A stretch of 64,000 nucleotides of DNA, taken from Cryobacterium sp. Y11 (GTDB taxonomy: Bacteria; Actinomycetota; Actinomycetes; Actinomycetales; Microbacteriaceae). The position numbers were made by a program, and so were the translations under genes. The stretch spans positions 186,001 through 250,000 of the forward strand of contig NZ_PJJO01000057.1 in NCBI RefSeq assembly GCF_002929535.1, given 5' to 3'. Numbering within the stretch: position 1 is the stretch's first letter; every line of letters begins with the position of its first letter. Positions 33,541 through 43,360 of this stretch are shown here, piece by piece. The notes beneath the pieces were generated by a model. It had not been told where the DNA came from. It made no database searches and saw nothing but the letters and a program-made list of their open reading frames with translations.

Positions 33541-34009
33541 ACCCTCGATTCGTGCATAGCGGATACCGCGCCCGCAGGCATATTCCGCCGCGTCGGCACG
33601 CTCCACGCCGCAGCTTCGCCTCCATTTTGGGGGTATCCGGGGGGTGAGACTAGCTATTTCTGAGCAATGTAAACACCCGATCTCGTTTTCACGGCGGGCG
33701 TACAGGGCAAGGCCCGCCGCAGTGCGCCTGGCGTACGCTTGAGCGTTCGTCACATCGGCCGTCTGCCATACGAACGTGGTTCGGTCGTCGTGTGATGCAA
33801 GGTCCCAACTACGCGAGGACCGGCTACGGGGTTGTGTGGGACGCTCTCACTCGCGACCTGCTAGAGATGATGGTGCAATTCGCGGACTGATTCGAATACC
33901 CTCATCTCTCCCGGCCGGGTCGGGGCGCCACAAGTCAGTTGGCAAGTGCTCGGTTGTGCGCCTGCTGCACGTCGGAATATCCGAGTCCTCCAGATGGTTC
34001 GCCCCGGTG
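33541..34009. other. Intergenic region after rpsO, nothing recognised
   Basis: About 470 bp with no supported gene. The frame of the next gene is open upstream to ~33776, but that part lacks family similarity. Confidence 0.6.
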
Positions 34010-35104
34010 ATGACTAATTCGCCGCTGAGCCTTTCCGTGCTCGATCTCATACCCGTTCGCAGCACTCAGAATTCCAGCGACGCGATTGCAGCGTCCATCG
34101 CTCTCGCGCAACGCGCCGACGAGCTGGGATACCGCCGCTATTGGGTGGCGGAACACCACAACATGCCCTCCGTCGTCTCCACCAATCCACCGGTGCTCAT
34201 CGGCATCATTGCGGCGAACACGCAGCGGATCCGGGTCGGCTCGGGGGGAGTCATGCTCCCCAACCACGCACCGCTCGTCATCGCCGAGCAGTTCGGCATT
34301 CTGGAGGCCGCGTTTCCGGGACGCATCGATCTGGGAATCGGCCGGGCGCCGGGCAGCGACCCCGTGATCACCTCGTTGCTGCGCTCCAGCGGAGCCGTCA
34401 GTGAAGTGGATGCCTTCCCACGCAATATCGGCGACATCGCCGCGTTGTTGCACCCAGACGGTGCGAGCCTCGGCCTGCACGGTGGCCGAACCTACGAAGT
34501 GCGTGCGACCCCACGAGCCGTCGGAACGCCGATGGTCTGGCTGCTCGGCTCGAGCGAGTATTCGGCCAACCTCGCTGCGAGCGAGGGCATGCCGTATGTC
34601 TTCGCGAACCACTTTCAGGGCGATGCCACCACCCAAGCCCTCGATGCCTACCGCCGCAAGTTCCAGCCATCCGAACTGCTCGCTGAACCCCGCACCTTTC
34701 TCACGGTCAACGTGTCAGTGGCCGATACGACCCGGGAGGCAAACGCCCTGGCGCTGCCTCAGATGCAGCAGATGGCGCGTCTGCGCAGTGGTCAGAAGCT
34801 GAGCGCACTGGCCACGGTTGAAGAGGCCGCGGCGACGCAGATGACACCGTCGCAACAAGACATGATTGATCTGATGGAGAAAAATTGGGTCATCGGAGAG
34901 CCGGCCGAAGCGGCAGCACGCATTCGTGAACTGGCCGCCAAATTCGGCGTCGATGAGGTCATGGTCGGGCCGGAAGCATCCGCTCACGCCGACGCCGACC
35001 CGATGACGTCACCCGATCGCGTTCGTGCGCTTGAGTTGTTGGCAGAACAACTGCTCGAACCGAGCGCCGACGCTGCGGCGAATTTTGTGCGCCCGTGGGG
35101 GTAG
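34010..35104 (+). CDS. Luciferase-like (LLM class) flavin oxidoreductase 2
   Basis: 364 residues from ATG 34010, chosen because the family begins at LSLSVLDLIPVRSTQNSSDAI. Features: YRRYWVAEHHNMPSVVSTNPPVLI, RVGSGGVMLPNHAPLVIAEQFGILEAAFPGRIDLGIGRAPGSD. This subgroup (MsnO8-like) probably uses FMN. The long stretch of open frame before it has no similarity. The APC permease follows 54 bp downstream. Confidence 0.87.
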   Translation: MTNSPLSLSVLDLIPVRSTQNSSDAIAASIALAQRADELGYRRYWVAEHHNMPSVVSTNPPVLIGIIAANTQRIRVGSGGVMLPNHAPLVIAEQFGILEAAFPGRIDLGIGRAPGSDPVITSLLRSSGAVSEVDAFPRNIGDIAALLHPDGASLGLHGGRTYEVRATPRAVGTPMVWLLGSSEYSANLAASEGMPYVFANHFQGDATTQALDAYRRKFQPSELLAEPRTFLTVNVSVADTTREANALALPQMQQMARLRSGQKLSALATVEEAAATQMTPSQQDMIDLMEKNWVIGEPAEAAARIRELAAKFGVDEVMVGPEASAHADADPMTSPDRVRALELLAEQLLEPSADAAANFVRPWG

Positions 35105-35158
35105 AACGGCCGGGCACTATCATGAGATTTGGCACACACGGATCGGACCCCACCACGC

Positions 35159-36688
35159 ATGAGTCTCTGGCGCACCAAGAGTATTGAAGATTCGATAGCC
35201 GATTCGCTCGAAAAGGGCCACAGTCTTAAACGCACCCTCGGCACCTGGGACCTCATGATCATGGGGGTGGCCGTAGCGGTCGGCGCCGGAATCTTCTCTG
35301 TCGGTGCCAAAGCGGCCGGGAGCTATGCCGGCCCGTCCGTCACCCTCGCTTTTCTGCTGGCCGCGTTCACCTGCGCCCTCGCTATCATGTGCTACGCCGA
35401 ATTCGCCTCGGCAGTGCCAGTCGCCGGCTCCGCCTACACCTTCACCTACGCCACCCTGGGCGAATTGCTCGCCTGGATCATCGGCTGGGACCTCATTCTC
35501 GAGATGCTCACCGCTGCCGCCGTGATCGCCAAGTACTGGGGTATCTACCTGAGCACCGTCTTCGATCTGGCCGGATGGGATATTCCATCCACGATCAGCG
35601 TGCTCGGTCTTGGCGTGAGCTGGGGAGCATTCGTCATCGTGGCGATCTTCACTGCCCTGCTCGTGCTTGGTACCCAGCTGTCGGCGCGGGTCGCGAGTGT
35701 GTTCACGATCATCAAGGTCGCCATCGTCGTGTTTGTCATCATCGTCGGTGCGTTCTTCATCAACCCGGCGAACTACACGCCGTTCATTCCGGCTGAAGTT
35801 CCCTCGACCCAAGGCGAGGGCGACGTGTGGATGCAGTCCCTCTTCTCCTTCATGACCGGTGCGGCCCCCGCCCAGTACGGCGTGTTCGGCCTGCTGGCCG
35901 GTGCCTCGCTGGTCTTCTTCGCCTTCATCGGTTTCGATGTCGTCGCCACGAGCGCCGAAGAGGTGAAGAATCCGCAGAAGACCCTACCGCGCGGCATCTT
36001 CGCGGGCCTGGCCATCGTCACGGTGCTCTACCTCGGCGTCAGCCTCGTGCTGACTGGCATGGTGCCGTACACCGTGCTGGCCGACGACCCGAATGCCTCC
36101 CTCGCGACAGCGTTCATCTCCGTCGGGGCTGGCTGGGCCGCACAGGTCATCTCCATCGGAATTCTGGTGGGGCTCACGACCGTCATTATGGTGCTCTTGC
36201 TCGGCCTGTCCCGCGTGTTGTTCGCCATGAGTCGCGACGGTCTGCTGCCGCGGTGGCTCAGCGTCACCAGCGACAAACGCCGCACGCCGGCGCGCATCCA
36301 GATTCTTTCGGGCGCGGTTGTTGCCCTGATCGCCGGACTCACCGATGTCGGTGTGCTCGAAGAGATGATCAATATCGGCACGCTGTCGGCCTTTGTGCTC
36401 GTGAGCATCGCCGTCGTGGTGCTGCGCAAGAAACGCCCAGACCTGCCACGCGCGTTCAAGGTGCCGTTCTCGCCCGTGTTGCCGGTTCTCTCGGCCGTGC
36501 TGTGCGTTTGGCTGATGCTCAACCTCACAACCCTCACCTGGGTGCGGTTCTTGGTGTGGCTGGTCATCGGATTCATCGTCTATTTCGCCTACGGACGCAG
36601 CCATTCCGTGCTCGGTATTAAGCAACGTGCGGCAGCAGACGAAGCGGCCAGGGCCGAGTCGGTTTCCGCGACGAAGCCGGTCGGCTAG
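35159..36688 (+). CDS. APC superfamily cationic amino acid permease
   Basis: 509 residues from ATG 35159 with about twelve membrane helices. The N-terminus (LKRTLGTWDLMIMGVAVAVGAGIFSVGAKAAGSYAGPSV) carries the APC substrate loop GAGIF, and FAFIGFDVVATSAEEVKNPQKTLPRGI is the conserved helix 6-7 region of CAT-type transporters. Probably imports amino acids or polyamines. Its tail overlaps the stop of the convergent SGNH-GAF gene by 4 bp. Confidence 0.88.
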   Translation: MSLWRTKSIEDSIADSLEKGHSLKRTLGTWDLMIMGVAVAVGAGIFSVGAKAAGSYAGPSVTLAFLLAAFTCALAIMCYAEFASAVPVAGSAYTFTYATLGELLAWIIGWDLILEMLTAAAVIAKYWGIYLSTVFDLAGWDIPSTISVLGLGVSWGAFVIVAIFTALLVLGTQLSARVASVFTIIKVAIVVFVIIVGAFFINPANYTPFIPAEVPSTQGEGDVWMQSLFSFMTGAAPAQYGVFGLLAGASLVFFAFIGFDVVATSAEEVKNPQKTLPRGIFAGLAIVTVLYLGVSLVLTGMVPYTVLADDPNASLATAFISVGAGWAAQVISIGILVGLTTVIMVLLLGLSRVLFAMSRDGLLPRWLSVTSDKRRTPARIQILSGAVVALIAGLTDVGVLEEMINIGTLSAFVLVSIAVVVLRKKRPDLPRAFKVPFSPVLPVLSAVLCVWLMLNLTTLTWVRFLVWLVIGFIVYFAYGRSHSVLGIKQRAAADEAARAESVSATKPVG

Positions 36689-37872
36689 CGCGTTACATCA
36701 CCGCTCGCGTTCATTTCCTCCTGAACCATGAGGGCGAGCTGGCGCAACAAAACGGCATCGATCCCGGAGTCCGGACGCGGTTTTGGGTCAAACACGCCGA
36801 GAGTGCCAATGCGCTCGCCGGACGCCGATTCAATGGGAAAGCCGGCGTAGAAACGCATGTACGGCGCGCCGATGACGTAGGACTTGCGCCGCAAGCGGCG
36901 ATCGGCGAGTGTGTCGGGTACGACGACGACACCGCGTGCGCGCACGACTATCGCGGAAATTGAATCGTTCCAGGCTGGACCACACAGGCTCGGGCCGGCG
37001 ATCGACCGAATGTGAACGCTCGCCCTATCCCGCACAGCGAACAGAGCGGATGCCGTACCGAAAGACTGCTGCGCGAGCGCCACAATATGATTCAACCGCG
37101 CGTCGCGGCCGCGTTCGATCTGGCCAGTGCCCTCGCCGCGGATCGGGACCGGCCGCTGCGGTGCCTGCGTGGATCCGAGCGAAACCGGGAAGAAGGCGCG
37201 CGGCATGACGTTTAGCCGCCCGAACATTTTCTCCGCCAGAAACTCGGCCCAATGCCGATAGTCGGTGGAATCGTACAGGCCAGAGGGCGCCACAAACGCT
37301 TTTTCCGGTTCGGGCACGAACACGCAGCGTCGCATCGACAGGCAGACCCGTTCGGTGATCGCGTTCAGCGAGCGAGCGTGCCGATCCGCGATGGAGCCGC
37401 CGAGGCTGTCAAAGATTGGAAGGGCGCGAATGGGTTGGATGCCCTGCACGTAAATGTACACGCTGTCATTTGTATGTCGTTCGAGAAAATTCAGCAGTCT
37501 GGTCAAGTGAAGCTGCCAGGTATGCTGCGCCGTGAGGTGGAGGGCGTCACCGACGCCCAGCAGGATGACGACTGCGTCGACGCGCCGCAAATCGGTTGAT
37601 CGCAATTGTACTTGGGCCGACGCTATTAGCCCGATCGAGCTGGCGATCAGGGCAACGTCGGCCCCGCGCCGGGTGCGGGTAGACAGGGCGCGAGCGAGCG
37701 AGCCCGGCAACGCCAGGTCGTGACTACGGACCCCCCAGCCGGCGGCGGGTCCGCTGCCGAGAAGGAGAATGCGATCGCTGTCGAGACCGGGAGAGTGGGC
37801 CTGGGGGGTGTCGCTGGGCTGCGGAACGGTGACGCTGCCCTGCATACTGATCGCAGCCCAGGTACGCATCAT
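36685..37872 (-). CDS. SGNH hydrolase-like domain fused to a GAF domain
   Basis: About 395 residues. Residues ~30-210 resemble an SGNH/GDSL fold: ILLLGSGPAAGWGVRSHDLALPGSLARAL, VDAVVILLGVGDALHLT, and TDYRHWAEFLAEKM. The first block is GSG instead of GDS, so the catalytic Ser context is unusual. Residues ~250-395 form a GAF sensor (VALAQQSFGTASALFAVRDRASVHIRSIAG and MRFYAGFPIESASGERIGTLGVFDP). Starts at 37905 (better ribosome site) or 37845 are possible. Function unknown; possibly a ligand-sensing esterase. Confidence 0.7.
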   Translation of the reverse strand: MMRTWAAISMQGSVTVPQPSDTPQAHSPGLDSDRILLLGSGPAAGWGVRSHDLALPGSLARALSTRTRRGADVALIASSIGLIASAQVQLRSTDLRRVDAVVILLGVGDALHLTAQHTWQLHLTRLLNFLERHTNDSVYIYVQGIQPIRALPIFDSLGGSIADRHARSLNAITERVCLSMRRCVFVPEPEKAFVAPSGLYDSTDYRHWAEFLAEKMFGRLNVMPRAFFPVSLGSTQAPQRPVPIRGEGTGQIERGRDARLNHIVALAQQSFGTASALFAVRDRASVHIRSIAGPSLCGPAWNDSISAIVVRARGVVVVPDTLADRRLRRKSYVIGAPYMRFYAGFPIESASGERIGTLGVFDPKPRPDSGIDAVLLRQLALMVQEEMNASGDVTR

Positions 37873-38042
37873 TCCGGCTGCCGCCACCCGCGCGAGTCCC
37901 TGCATCGATCCGTCCCCGTTCCAGTCATGAACACTCTGCCCGACACCGGATCGAGTGCCACCCACTTTCATGGCACCAGTTCGGGGCAGACTCGTTGTCG
38001 CAGGCGGGAATAAGGTCAGCCGCGCGGCGGTTGTCGAACATG

Positions 38043-38060
38043 TCAATGCAAACGCATTGA
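38043..38060. promoter_or_regulatory. Palindromic operator before the LLM/FMN-reductase operon
   Basis: TCAATGC (38043-38049) and GCATTGA (38054-38060) flank AAAC, 17 bp before the gene. The form is typical of MarR- or TetR-type sites; no such regulator is adjacent. Confidence 0.6.
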
Positions 38061-38077
38061 AATTGAAAGGCTGAAAA

Positions 38078-39253
38078 ATGCAGTTCGGAATCTTCACCGT
38101 CGGCGATGCCACAACCGACCCCACGACCGGCCAGACACCCACCGACGCCGAGCGCATCAAGGCCATGCTGACCATCGCCCAACACGCCGAAGAAGTCGGT
38201 CTTGACGTCTTCGCCACCGGTGAGCACCACAACCCGCCGTTTGTGCCGTCGAGCCCGACGACCATGCTGGGCTACCTCGCGGCCAAGACGGAGAAAATCA
38301 TCCTCTCCACCGCGACCACCCTGATCACCACCAGCGACCCGGTAAAGATTGCGGAAGACTTCGCGATGCTGCAGGTCATCGCTGACGGTCGCGTCGACCT
38401 CACTCTGGGCCGCGGCAACACCGGTCCGGTGTACCCGTGGTTCGGGCAGGATATTCGCCAGGGCATCCCGCTCGCGCTCGAGAACTACGCGCTGCTCCGC
38501 CGCCTCTGGCGCGAGGACTTCGTGGACTGGGAAGGTCAGTTCCGCACGCCACTGCAGGGCTTCCAGTCCACCCCGCGCCCACTGGACGGTGTGCCGCCCT
38601 TCGTCTGGCACGGCAGTATCCGTAGTCCTGAAATCGCCGAGCAGGCCGCGTACTATGGCGACGGTTTCTTCTCCAATCACATCTTCTGGCCCGCCGACCA
38701 CACCGCGAAGATGATCACCTACTACCGCCAGCGCTTCGAGCACTACGGTCATGGCACGGGGGCACAGGCGATCGTCGGACTTGGCGGCCAGGTATTCATG
38801 AGCAAGAACTCGCAGGACGCTGTTACGAAGTTCCGTCCGTACTTCGACAACGCCCCGGTCTACGGCCACGGTCCGAGTATGGAGGACTTCACTTCACAGA
38901 CCCCGCTGACGGTTGGCAGCCCGCAGGAGGTCATCGACCGCACGCTCGGCTTCCGCGACTACGTTGGTGACTACCAACGCCAGCTCTGGCTGATGGACCA
39001 TGCCGGCTTGCCGCTGAAGACCGTGCTGGAGCAGCTCGATATTTTGGGCGGTGAGGTCGTTCCGGTGCTCCGCGCCGAATTCGCTAAGAACCGTCCGGCC
39101 GATGTTCCCAATGCCCCCACTCACGCATCGCTGCTCGCAGCGGCCAGGGTTCGGGCAGCGGACGAGCGCACCACCGGCTCGGCAGCGTCGGGCGCGGCGT
39201 TCGGGCTCTCGGTCGATCCGGCATCCGTCGGCACCGGCAAGAAGGGCGTCTAA
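38078..39253 (+). CDS. LLM class flavin monooxygenase, CE1758 type
   Basis: 391 residues. The N-terminal QFGIFTVGDATTDPTTGQTPTDAERIKAM and DVFATGEHHNPPFVPSSPTTMLGYLAAKTEKI match the subfamily named after Corynebacterium CE1758, regularly paired with an FMN reductase like the next gene (2 bp downstream). The Ala/Gly-rich C-terminal ~45 residues are a flexible tail. A two-component flavin monooxygenase of unknown substrate is the likely function. Confidence 0.87.
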   Translation: MQFGIFTVGDATTDPTTGQTPTDAERIKAMLTIAQHAEEVGLDVFATGEHHNPPFVPSSPTTMLGYLAAKTEKIILSTATTLITTSDPVKIAEDFAMLQVIADGRVDLTLGRGNTGPVYPWFGQDIRQGIPLALENYALLRRLWREDFVDWEGQFRTPLQGFQSTPRPLDGVPPFVWHGSIRSPEIAEQAAYYGDGFFSNHIFWPADHTAKMITYYRQRFEHYGHGTGAQAIVGLGGQVFMSKNSQDAVTKFRPYFDNAPVYGHGPSMEDFTSQTPLTVGSPQEVIDRTLGFRDYVGDYQRQLWLMDHAGLPLKTVLEQLDILGGEVVPVLRAEFAKNRPADVPNAPTHASLLAAARVRAADERTTGSAASGAAFGLSVDPASVGTGKKGV

Positions 39254-39255
39254 TC

Positions 39256-39873
39256 ATGCCCCTGCGCAAACTTGCGGTGCTCTCTGCTGGACTCAGCCAG
39301 CCGTCATCCACTCGAATGCTGGCCGACAAGATCGCTGTCGCAGTCGACTCCCGACTGACCGAACTCGGCTGTGAAACCGAAGTGCTCAGCTGTGATTTGC
39401 GTGATTACGCGCAGGACGTGACGAATAATATGCTGACGGGCTTTCCGAGCCCCAGGCTCGACGCCGTGATCGAAGCCGTGACCGGCGCCGATGGTCTCAT
39501 CGCTGTCACGCCAATCTTCACGACCAGTTTCAGTGGTCTGTTCAAATCGTTCTTCGACGTTATCGACAACCGGTCGCTGACCGACATGCCCGTCGTGATC
39601 GGCGCGACCGCTGGTACGGCCCGTCACTCGCTCGCGCTGGACTATGCGATCCGCCCGATGTTCACCTACTTGCACGCGGTTGTCGTTCCAACCACGGTGT
39701 TCGCCGCGTCAGAGGACTGGGGGAGCGGAGCAGACAAGATCAAGGCGCTGTCCGACCGGATCGATCGGGCGGCGGGCGAACTGGCCGCGCTGATGGTCAA
39801 CTCTGACCGCTCCAGCCAGATCCGCGATCCGTTCGCCCTTGATTCCTCCTTTAGCGTGACGGGCGGTTTCTGA
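39256..39873 (+). CDS. NAD(P)H:FMN reductase, CE1759 type
   Basis: 205 residues, flavodoxin-like fold: KLAVLSAGLSQPSSTRMLADKI for phosphate binding, then DGLIAVTPIFTTSFSGLFKSFFDVIDNRSLTDMPVVIGATAGTARHSL. Supplies reduced FMN to the preceding monooxygenase; together they are a two-component system under one promoter with a palindromic operator. Confidence 0.87.
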   Translation: MPLRKLAVLSAGLSQPSSTRMLADKIAVAVDSRLTELGCETEVLSCDLRDYAQDVTNNMLTGFPSPRLDAVIEAVTGADGLIAVTPIFTTSFSGLFKSFFDVIDNRSLTDMPVVIGATAGTARHSLALDYAIRPMFTYLHAVVVPTTVFAASEDWGSGADKIKALSDRIDRAAGELAALMVNSDRSSQIRDPFALDSSFSVTGGF

Positions 39874-39882
39874 CAGGTCTGT

Positions 39883-39888
39883 TAGAGT
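39883..39888 (+). promoter_or_regulatory. Candidate -10 box (TAGAGT) for pnp
   Basis: TAGAGT 111 bp before the pnp start; implies a leader of about 105 nt that contains the hairpin at 39950-39973. Confidence 0.4.
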
Positions 39889-39949
39889 TGCGGGGGTTGA
39901 TTTTATGATATTGACCTGTCCAACTCGCCTGTCATCCGGGCACGCGAAC

Positions 39950-39973
39950 CTTCGTCGCCAGCATGGCGAGAAG
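39950..39973 (+). promoter_or_regulatory. pnp leader hairpin
   Basis: CTTC(G)TCGCCA, loop GCA, TGGCGAGAAG: ten base pairs with one bulged G, ending 8 bases before the AAAGGAG ribosome site. The position resembles the processed leader stem used for PNPase autoregulation in E. coli. Confidence 0.5.
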
Positions 39974-39998
39974 CAAACTTAAAGGAGAAAACCCCCAC

Positions 39999-42290
39999 AT
40001 GGAGGGTCCAGAAATCACGTTCGCCGAAACCGTTATCGATAACGGCAAGTACGGCAAGCGCACCATCCGTTTTGAAACCGGGCGTCTCGCCCAGCAGGCG
40101 CAGGGTTCTGCCGCCGCGTACATTGACGACGAGACGATGCTGCTCTCCGCCACGAGCGTCAGCAAGCAGCCGAAGGACAACTTCGACTTCTTCCCGCTCA
40201 CCATCGACGTTGAAGAGCGCATGTACGCTGCCGGCCGCATCCCGGGCAGCTTCTTTCGCCGCGAAGGTCGCCCATCGACCGACGCGATCCTCACCTGCCG
40301 CCTGATCGACCGGCCGCTGCGCCCGTCGTTCGTCGACGGCCTGCGCAACGAGATCCAGGTTGTCATCACCGTTCTGGCCATCGAGCCAGACGAACTCTAC
40401 GACGTGCTCGCGATTAACGCGGCGTCCATGTCGACGCAGCTCGCTGGTCTGCCGTTCTCCGGACCGATCGGTGGCGTTCGCGTCGCCCTCATTCCCGACG
40501 AGAACGGTGGCGGCCAGTGGGTTGCCTTCCCGAAGCACTCGCAGCTGGACGACGCCGTATTCAGCATGGTCGTCGCCGGCCGCGTTGTCACGGATGCCAC
40601 CGGTACGCAAGACGTCGCGATCATGATGATCGAGGCAGAAGCGACCGACGCAGCCTGGAACCTGATCAAGGGTGGCGCCATTGCGCCAAACGAAGCCGTC
40701 GTTGCTCAGGGCATCGAGGCGTCCAAGCCCTTCATCAAGCAGCTCGTCTTCGCGCAGCAGCAGGTAGCGGATGCCGCCGCCAAGCCGACCGCCGACTTCG
40801 CGTTGTTCCCTCCGTACCAGCCGGCCACCTACGACGCCGTCGCCGCGCTGTCCTACGACCAGCTCAAGACGGTCTACACGATTGCCGACAAGGTCGAACG
40901 TCAGAACGCCGACGACGCGCTCAAGGCATCCGTCAAGACCGCCATCGCGGCCAAGGTTGACGCCGGTGAGCTCGACGCGAGCGCTAACAACCAGGTCAAC
41001 GCGGCATACAAGTCGGTCACCAAGCTCGTGGTGCGCTCCCGCGTGCTCAACGAAGGCATCCGCATCGACGGTCGTGGGCTGGCAGACATCCGTCCGCTCG
41101 ACGCTGAGGTCGCGGTCATCCCGCGCGTGCACGGCTCGGCCATCTTCCAGCGCGGCGAAACCCAGATTCTGGGCGTCACCACGCTGAACATGCTCAAGCT
41201 GGAGCAGTCGATCGACTCGCTGAACCCGGTCACCAAGAAACGTTACATGCACAACTACAACTTCCCGCCGTACTCGACCGGTGAAACCGGTCGAGTCGGA
41301 ACGCCGAAGCGCCGCGAGATCGGCCACGGAGCGCTCGCTGAGCGTGCACTGGTTCCCGTGCTGCCGACGCGTGAAGAATTTCCGTACGCCATCCGTCAGG
41401 TTTCCGAAGCGCTCAGCTCCAACGGATCCACCTCGATGGGTTCCGTCTGCGCTTCCACCCTGTCGCTGCTGAACGCCGGAGTGCCGCTGCGCGCCCCGGT
41501 CGCCGGCATCGCCATGGGCCTGATCAGCGACACCGTCGACGGTCAGACCCGCTACGCGGCCCTGACTGACATCCTCGGCGCCGAAGACGCCCTCGGCGAC
41601 ATGGACTTCAAGGTTGCCGGCACGAGCGAATTCATCACCGCGATTCAGCTCGACACCAAGCTCGACGGCATCCCCGCCTCGGTCTTGGCCGGTGCGCTGA
41701 CGCAGGCGAAAGACGCCCGCACCACGATCCTTTCCGTATTGAACGCGGCGATCGACGCTCCGGACGAGATGGCGCCGACAGCGCCGCGCGTCATCAGCGT
41801 GCAGATCCCCGTCGACAAGATCGGCGAGCTGATCGGCCCGAAGGGCAAGACGATCAACTCGATCCAGGACACCACCGGTGCCGACATCTCGATCGAGGAA
41901 GACGGCACCGTGTACATCGGCGCCGTCGACGGACCGTCGGCCGAGGCCGCTCGCGCCCAGGTCAACGCCATCGCCAACCCGACCAACCCCGAGGTTGGCG
42001 AGCAGTTCCTCGGAACCGTCGTCAAGATCGCCGCGTTCGGCGCCTTCGTCTCGCTGCTCCCCGGCAAGGATGGTCTGCTGCACATCAGTGAGGTGCGTAA
42101 ACTTGCAGGTGGTAAGCGCGTCGAAAACGTCGAAGACGTGCTCGGTGTCGGCCAGAAGGTTCTCGTGGAAATCACGAAGATCGATGACCGTGGCAAGCTG
42201 TCGCTCGCCCCGGTTCTCGACGAGGCTGCCGACACGGAGGGCCGCGCTGCGGCTTCCGACAGCGTAGACGCATCGACCGAGGCGGAGTAA
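39999..42290 (+). CDS. pnp: Polynucleotide phosphorylase
   Basis: 763 residues from ATG 39999, after AAAGGAG at 39981-39987. Two RNase PH-like domains (first with [25 protein letters not shown]; second with [35 protein letters not shown]), then KH ([32 protein letters not shown]) and S1 ([30 protein letters not shown]) RNA-binding domains. Processive 3'-5' phosphorolysis of RNA. The acidic C-terminal tail is typical of actinobacteria. Confidence 0.97.
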   Translation: MEGPEITFAETVIDNGKYGKRTIRFETGRLAQQAQGSAAAYIDDETMLLSATSVSKQPKDNFDFFPLTIDVEERMYAAGRIPGSFFRREGRPSTDAILTCRLIDRPLRPSFVDGLRNEIQVVITVLAIEPDELYDVLAINAASMSTQLAGLPFSGPIGGVRVALIPDENGGGQWVAFPKHSQLDDAVFSMVVAGRVVTDATGTQDVAIMMIEAEATDAAWNLIKGGAIAPNEAVVAQGIEASKPFIKQLVFAQQQVADAAAKPTADFALFPPYQPATYDAVAALSYDQLKTVYTIADKVERQNADDALKASVKTAIAAKVDAGELDASANNQVNAAYKSVTKLVVRSRVLNEGIRIDGRGLADIRPLDAEVAVIPRVHGSAIFQRGETQILGVTTLNMLKLEQSIDSLNPVTKKRYMHNYNFPPYSTGETGRVGTPKRREIGHGALAERALVPVLPTREEFPYAIRQVSEALSSNGSTSMGSVCASTLSLLNAGVPLRAPVAGIAMGLISDTVDGQTRYAALTDILGAEDALGDMDFKVAGTSEFITAIQLDTKLDGIPASVLAGALTQAKDARTTILSVLNAAIDAPDEMAPTAPRVISVQIPVDKIGELIGPKGKTINSIQDTTGADISIEEDGTVYIGAVDGPSAEAARAQVNAIANPTNPEVGEQFLGTVVKIAAFGAFVSLLPGKDGLLHISEVRKLAGGKRVENVEDVLGVGQKVLVEITKIDDRGKLSLAPVLDEAADTEGRAAASDSVDASTEAE

Positions 42291-42353
42291 CAAGGTCTAG
42301 CCAGCCCCAATAGATCTCCCGATCACCTCTCGCCAGGTCGGTCGGGTAGACGG

Positions 42354-42385
42354 AAGGCCCGCACTGCTTGCAGTGCGGGCCTTTT
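42354..42385 (+). terminator. pnp terminator
   Basis: GGCCCGCACT (42356-42365) and AGTGCGGGCC (42372-42381) around GCTTGC, flanked by AA and TTTT. A textbook intrinsic terminator. Confidence 0.93.
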
Positions 42386-42443
42386 CGCGTCCGTTGCGTG
42401 AAATGCAGCCTGTGCACGCCTTGTCGTGCCTGATGTCCGGGGC

Positions 42444-42449
42444 TACGGT
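42444..42449 (+). promoter_or_regulatory. -10 box of a leaderless promoter (TACGGT)
   Basis: TACGGT ends 7 bases before the ATG at 42457. Confidence 0.45.
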
Positions 42450-42456
42450 ACGTGGC

Positions 42457-43314
42457 ATGACAAATCAACGGGTAACTTCACGATTCCTGCCGCGCCTGGG
42501 CGCCGTCGCCGTGCTCACGGCCGCCCTGCTCGCTGGCACAATGACAGCCCCTGCGCTCGCGCAGACCGACACGGGTCGCTCAGCCAAGGTTGCCGCGTCC
42601 GCTACCGGATACGTCGCCCTTGGTGACTCGTTCACCTCCGGCCAAGGCGCTCCACCGTACGTATTGGACGATCCCGCGTGCCTGCGTTCCAAACGCGCCA
42701 GCTACCCGATCTTCGCCGACCTGGTCAGTCCCTATAGGCTCACCTCGAACAACGCCTGTTCCGGCGCGAGCACAGCGGAAATCCCCCAGCAGCTTGCCGG
42801 TGTTAACCGCAACACCGCGCTGGTTACCCTGACCGTCGGCGGCATCGATGCCGGATCCAACATCGTCCTCGCGTCCTGTGCAGCGGACCCAGCCAGCACG
42901 GTCTGCCGCGGTGCCATCAACGACAGCGTGGCCCAGTTGAGCATTTTGGTCCCCAAGCTCGTCGGGACCTACGGGCTCGTGGCGGGGACGTTACCGCAGG
43001 CGAAGATCGCGGTGCTCAGCTATCCGCGGCAGTTCAAACCAGGGTTCTCCCCACTGGGCGACGTGCTCAATGGCGCCACCGACGCGTTGAACATCGCTAT
43101 TGCCGGGTCCGTCGCAGCGATGGCGACTCCGCGCATCCATTTTGTTGACGTCTCGCAGGAATTCGCTGCCCACGGCATCGGGTCGCGGGTTCCGTTCTTC
43201 GCCTTTGATCCGTTGAACCCGTTCGCTCCGGCCAATTTTCACCCCAATGCGCTCGGCAATAGCCTCGGCTATGCGCGTGCCCTCGTGAATGACGGGGTGC
43301 TGCGCTTCCGGTAG
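42457..43314 (+). CDS. Secreted SGNH/GDSL-family lipase/esterase
   Basis: 285 residues. Sec signal peptide (basic MTNQRVTSRF..R, hydrophobic core AVAVLTAALLAGTMTAPALA, cleavage after ALA about residue 37). Catalytic Ser in GYVALGDSFTSGQGA; the C-terminal His/Asp block FHPNALGNSLGYARAL lies near the end. Four Cys in two close pairs could form disulfides. Resembles SEST-type extracellular esterases that deacylate lipids or sugars. Confidence 0.88.
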   Translation: MTNQRVTSRFLPRLGAVAVLTAALLAGTMTAPALAQTDTGRSAKVAASATGYVALGDSFTSGQGAPPYVLDDPACLRSKRASYPIFADLVSPYRLTSNNACSGASTAEIPQQLAGVNRNTALVTLTVGGIDAGSNIVLASCAADPASTVCRGAINDSVAQLSILVPKLVGTYGLVAGTLPQAKIAVLSYPRQFKPGFSPLGDVLNGATDALNIAIAGSVAAMATPRIHFVDVSQEFAAHGIGSRVPFFAFDPLNPFAPANFHPNALGNSLGYARALVNDGVLRFR

Positions 43315-43325
43315 CAGCTATCTAG

Positions 43326-43354
43326 TTGAAGGAATCATTAGGTAGCGATATACT
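43326..43354 (+). promoter_or_regulatory. Promoter of the ArsR gene
   Basis: TTGAAG (43326-43331), 17-bp spacer, TATACT (43349-43354), then 6 bases to GTG 43361. The best -35/-10 pair in the window, and leaderless. Confidence 0.7.
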
Positions 43355-43360
43355 AAACCT

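Noticed and set aside
39903..42293. 796-codon open frame antisense to the whole pnp gene
   Set aside because: It mirrors pnp exactly, is rich in Arg, Gly, Asp and Val without domain features, and is a usual by-product of high GC.
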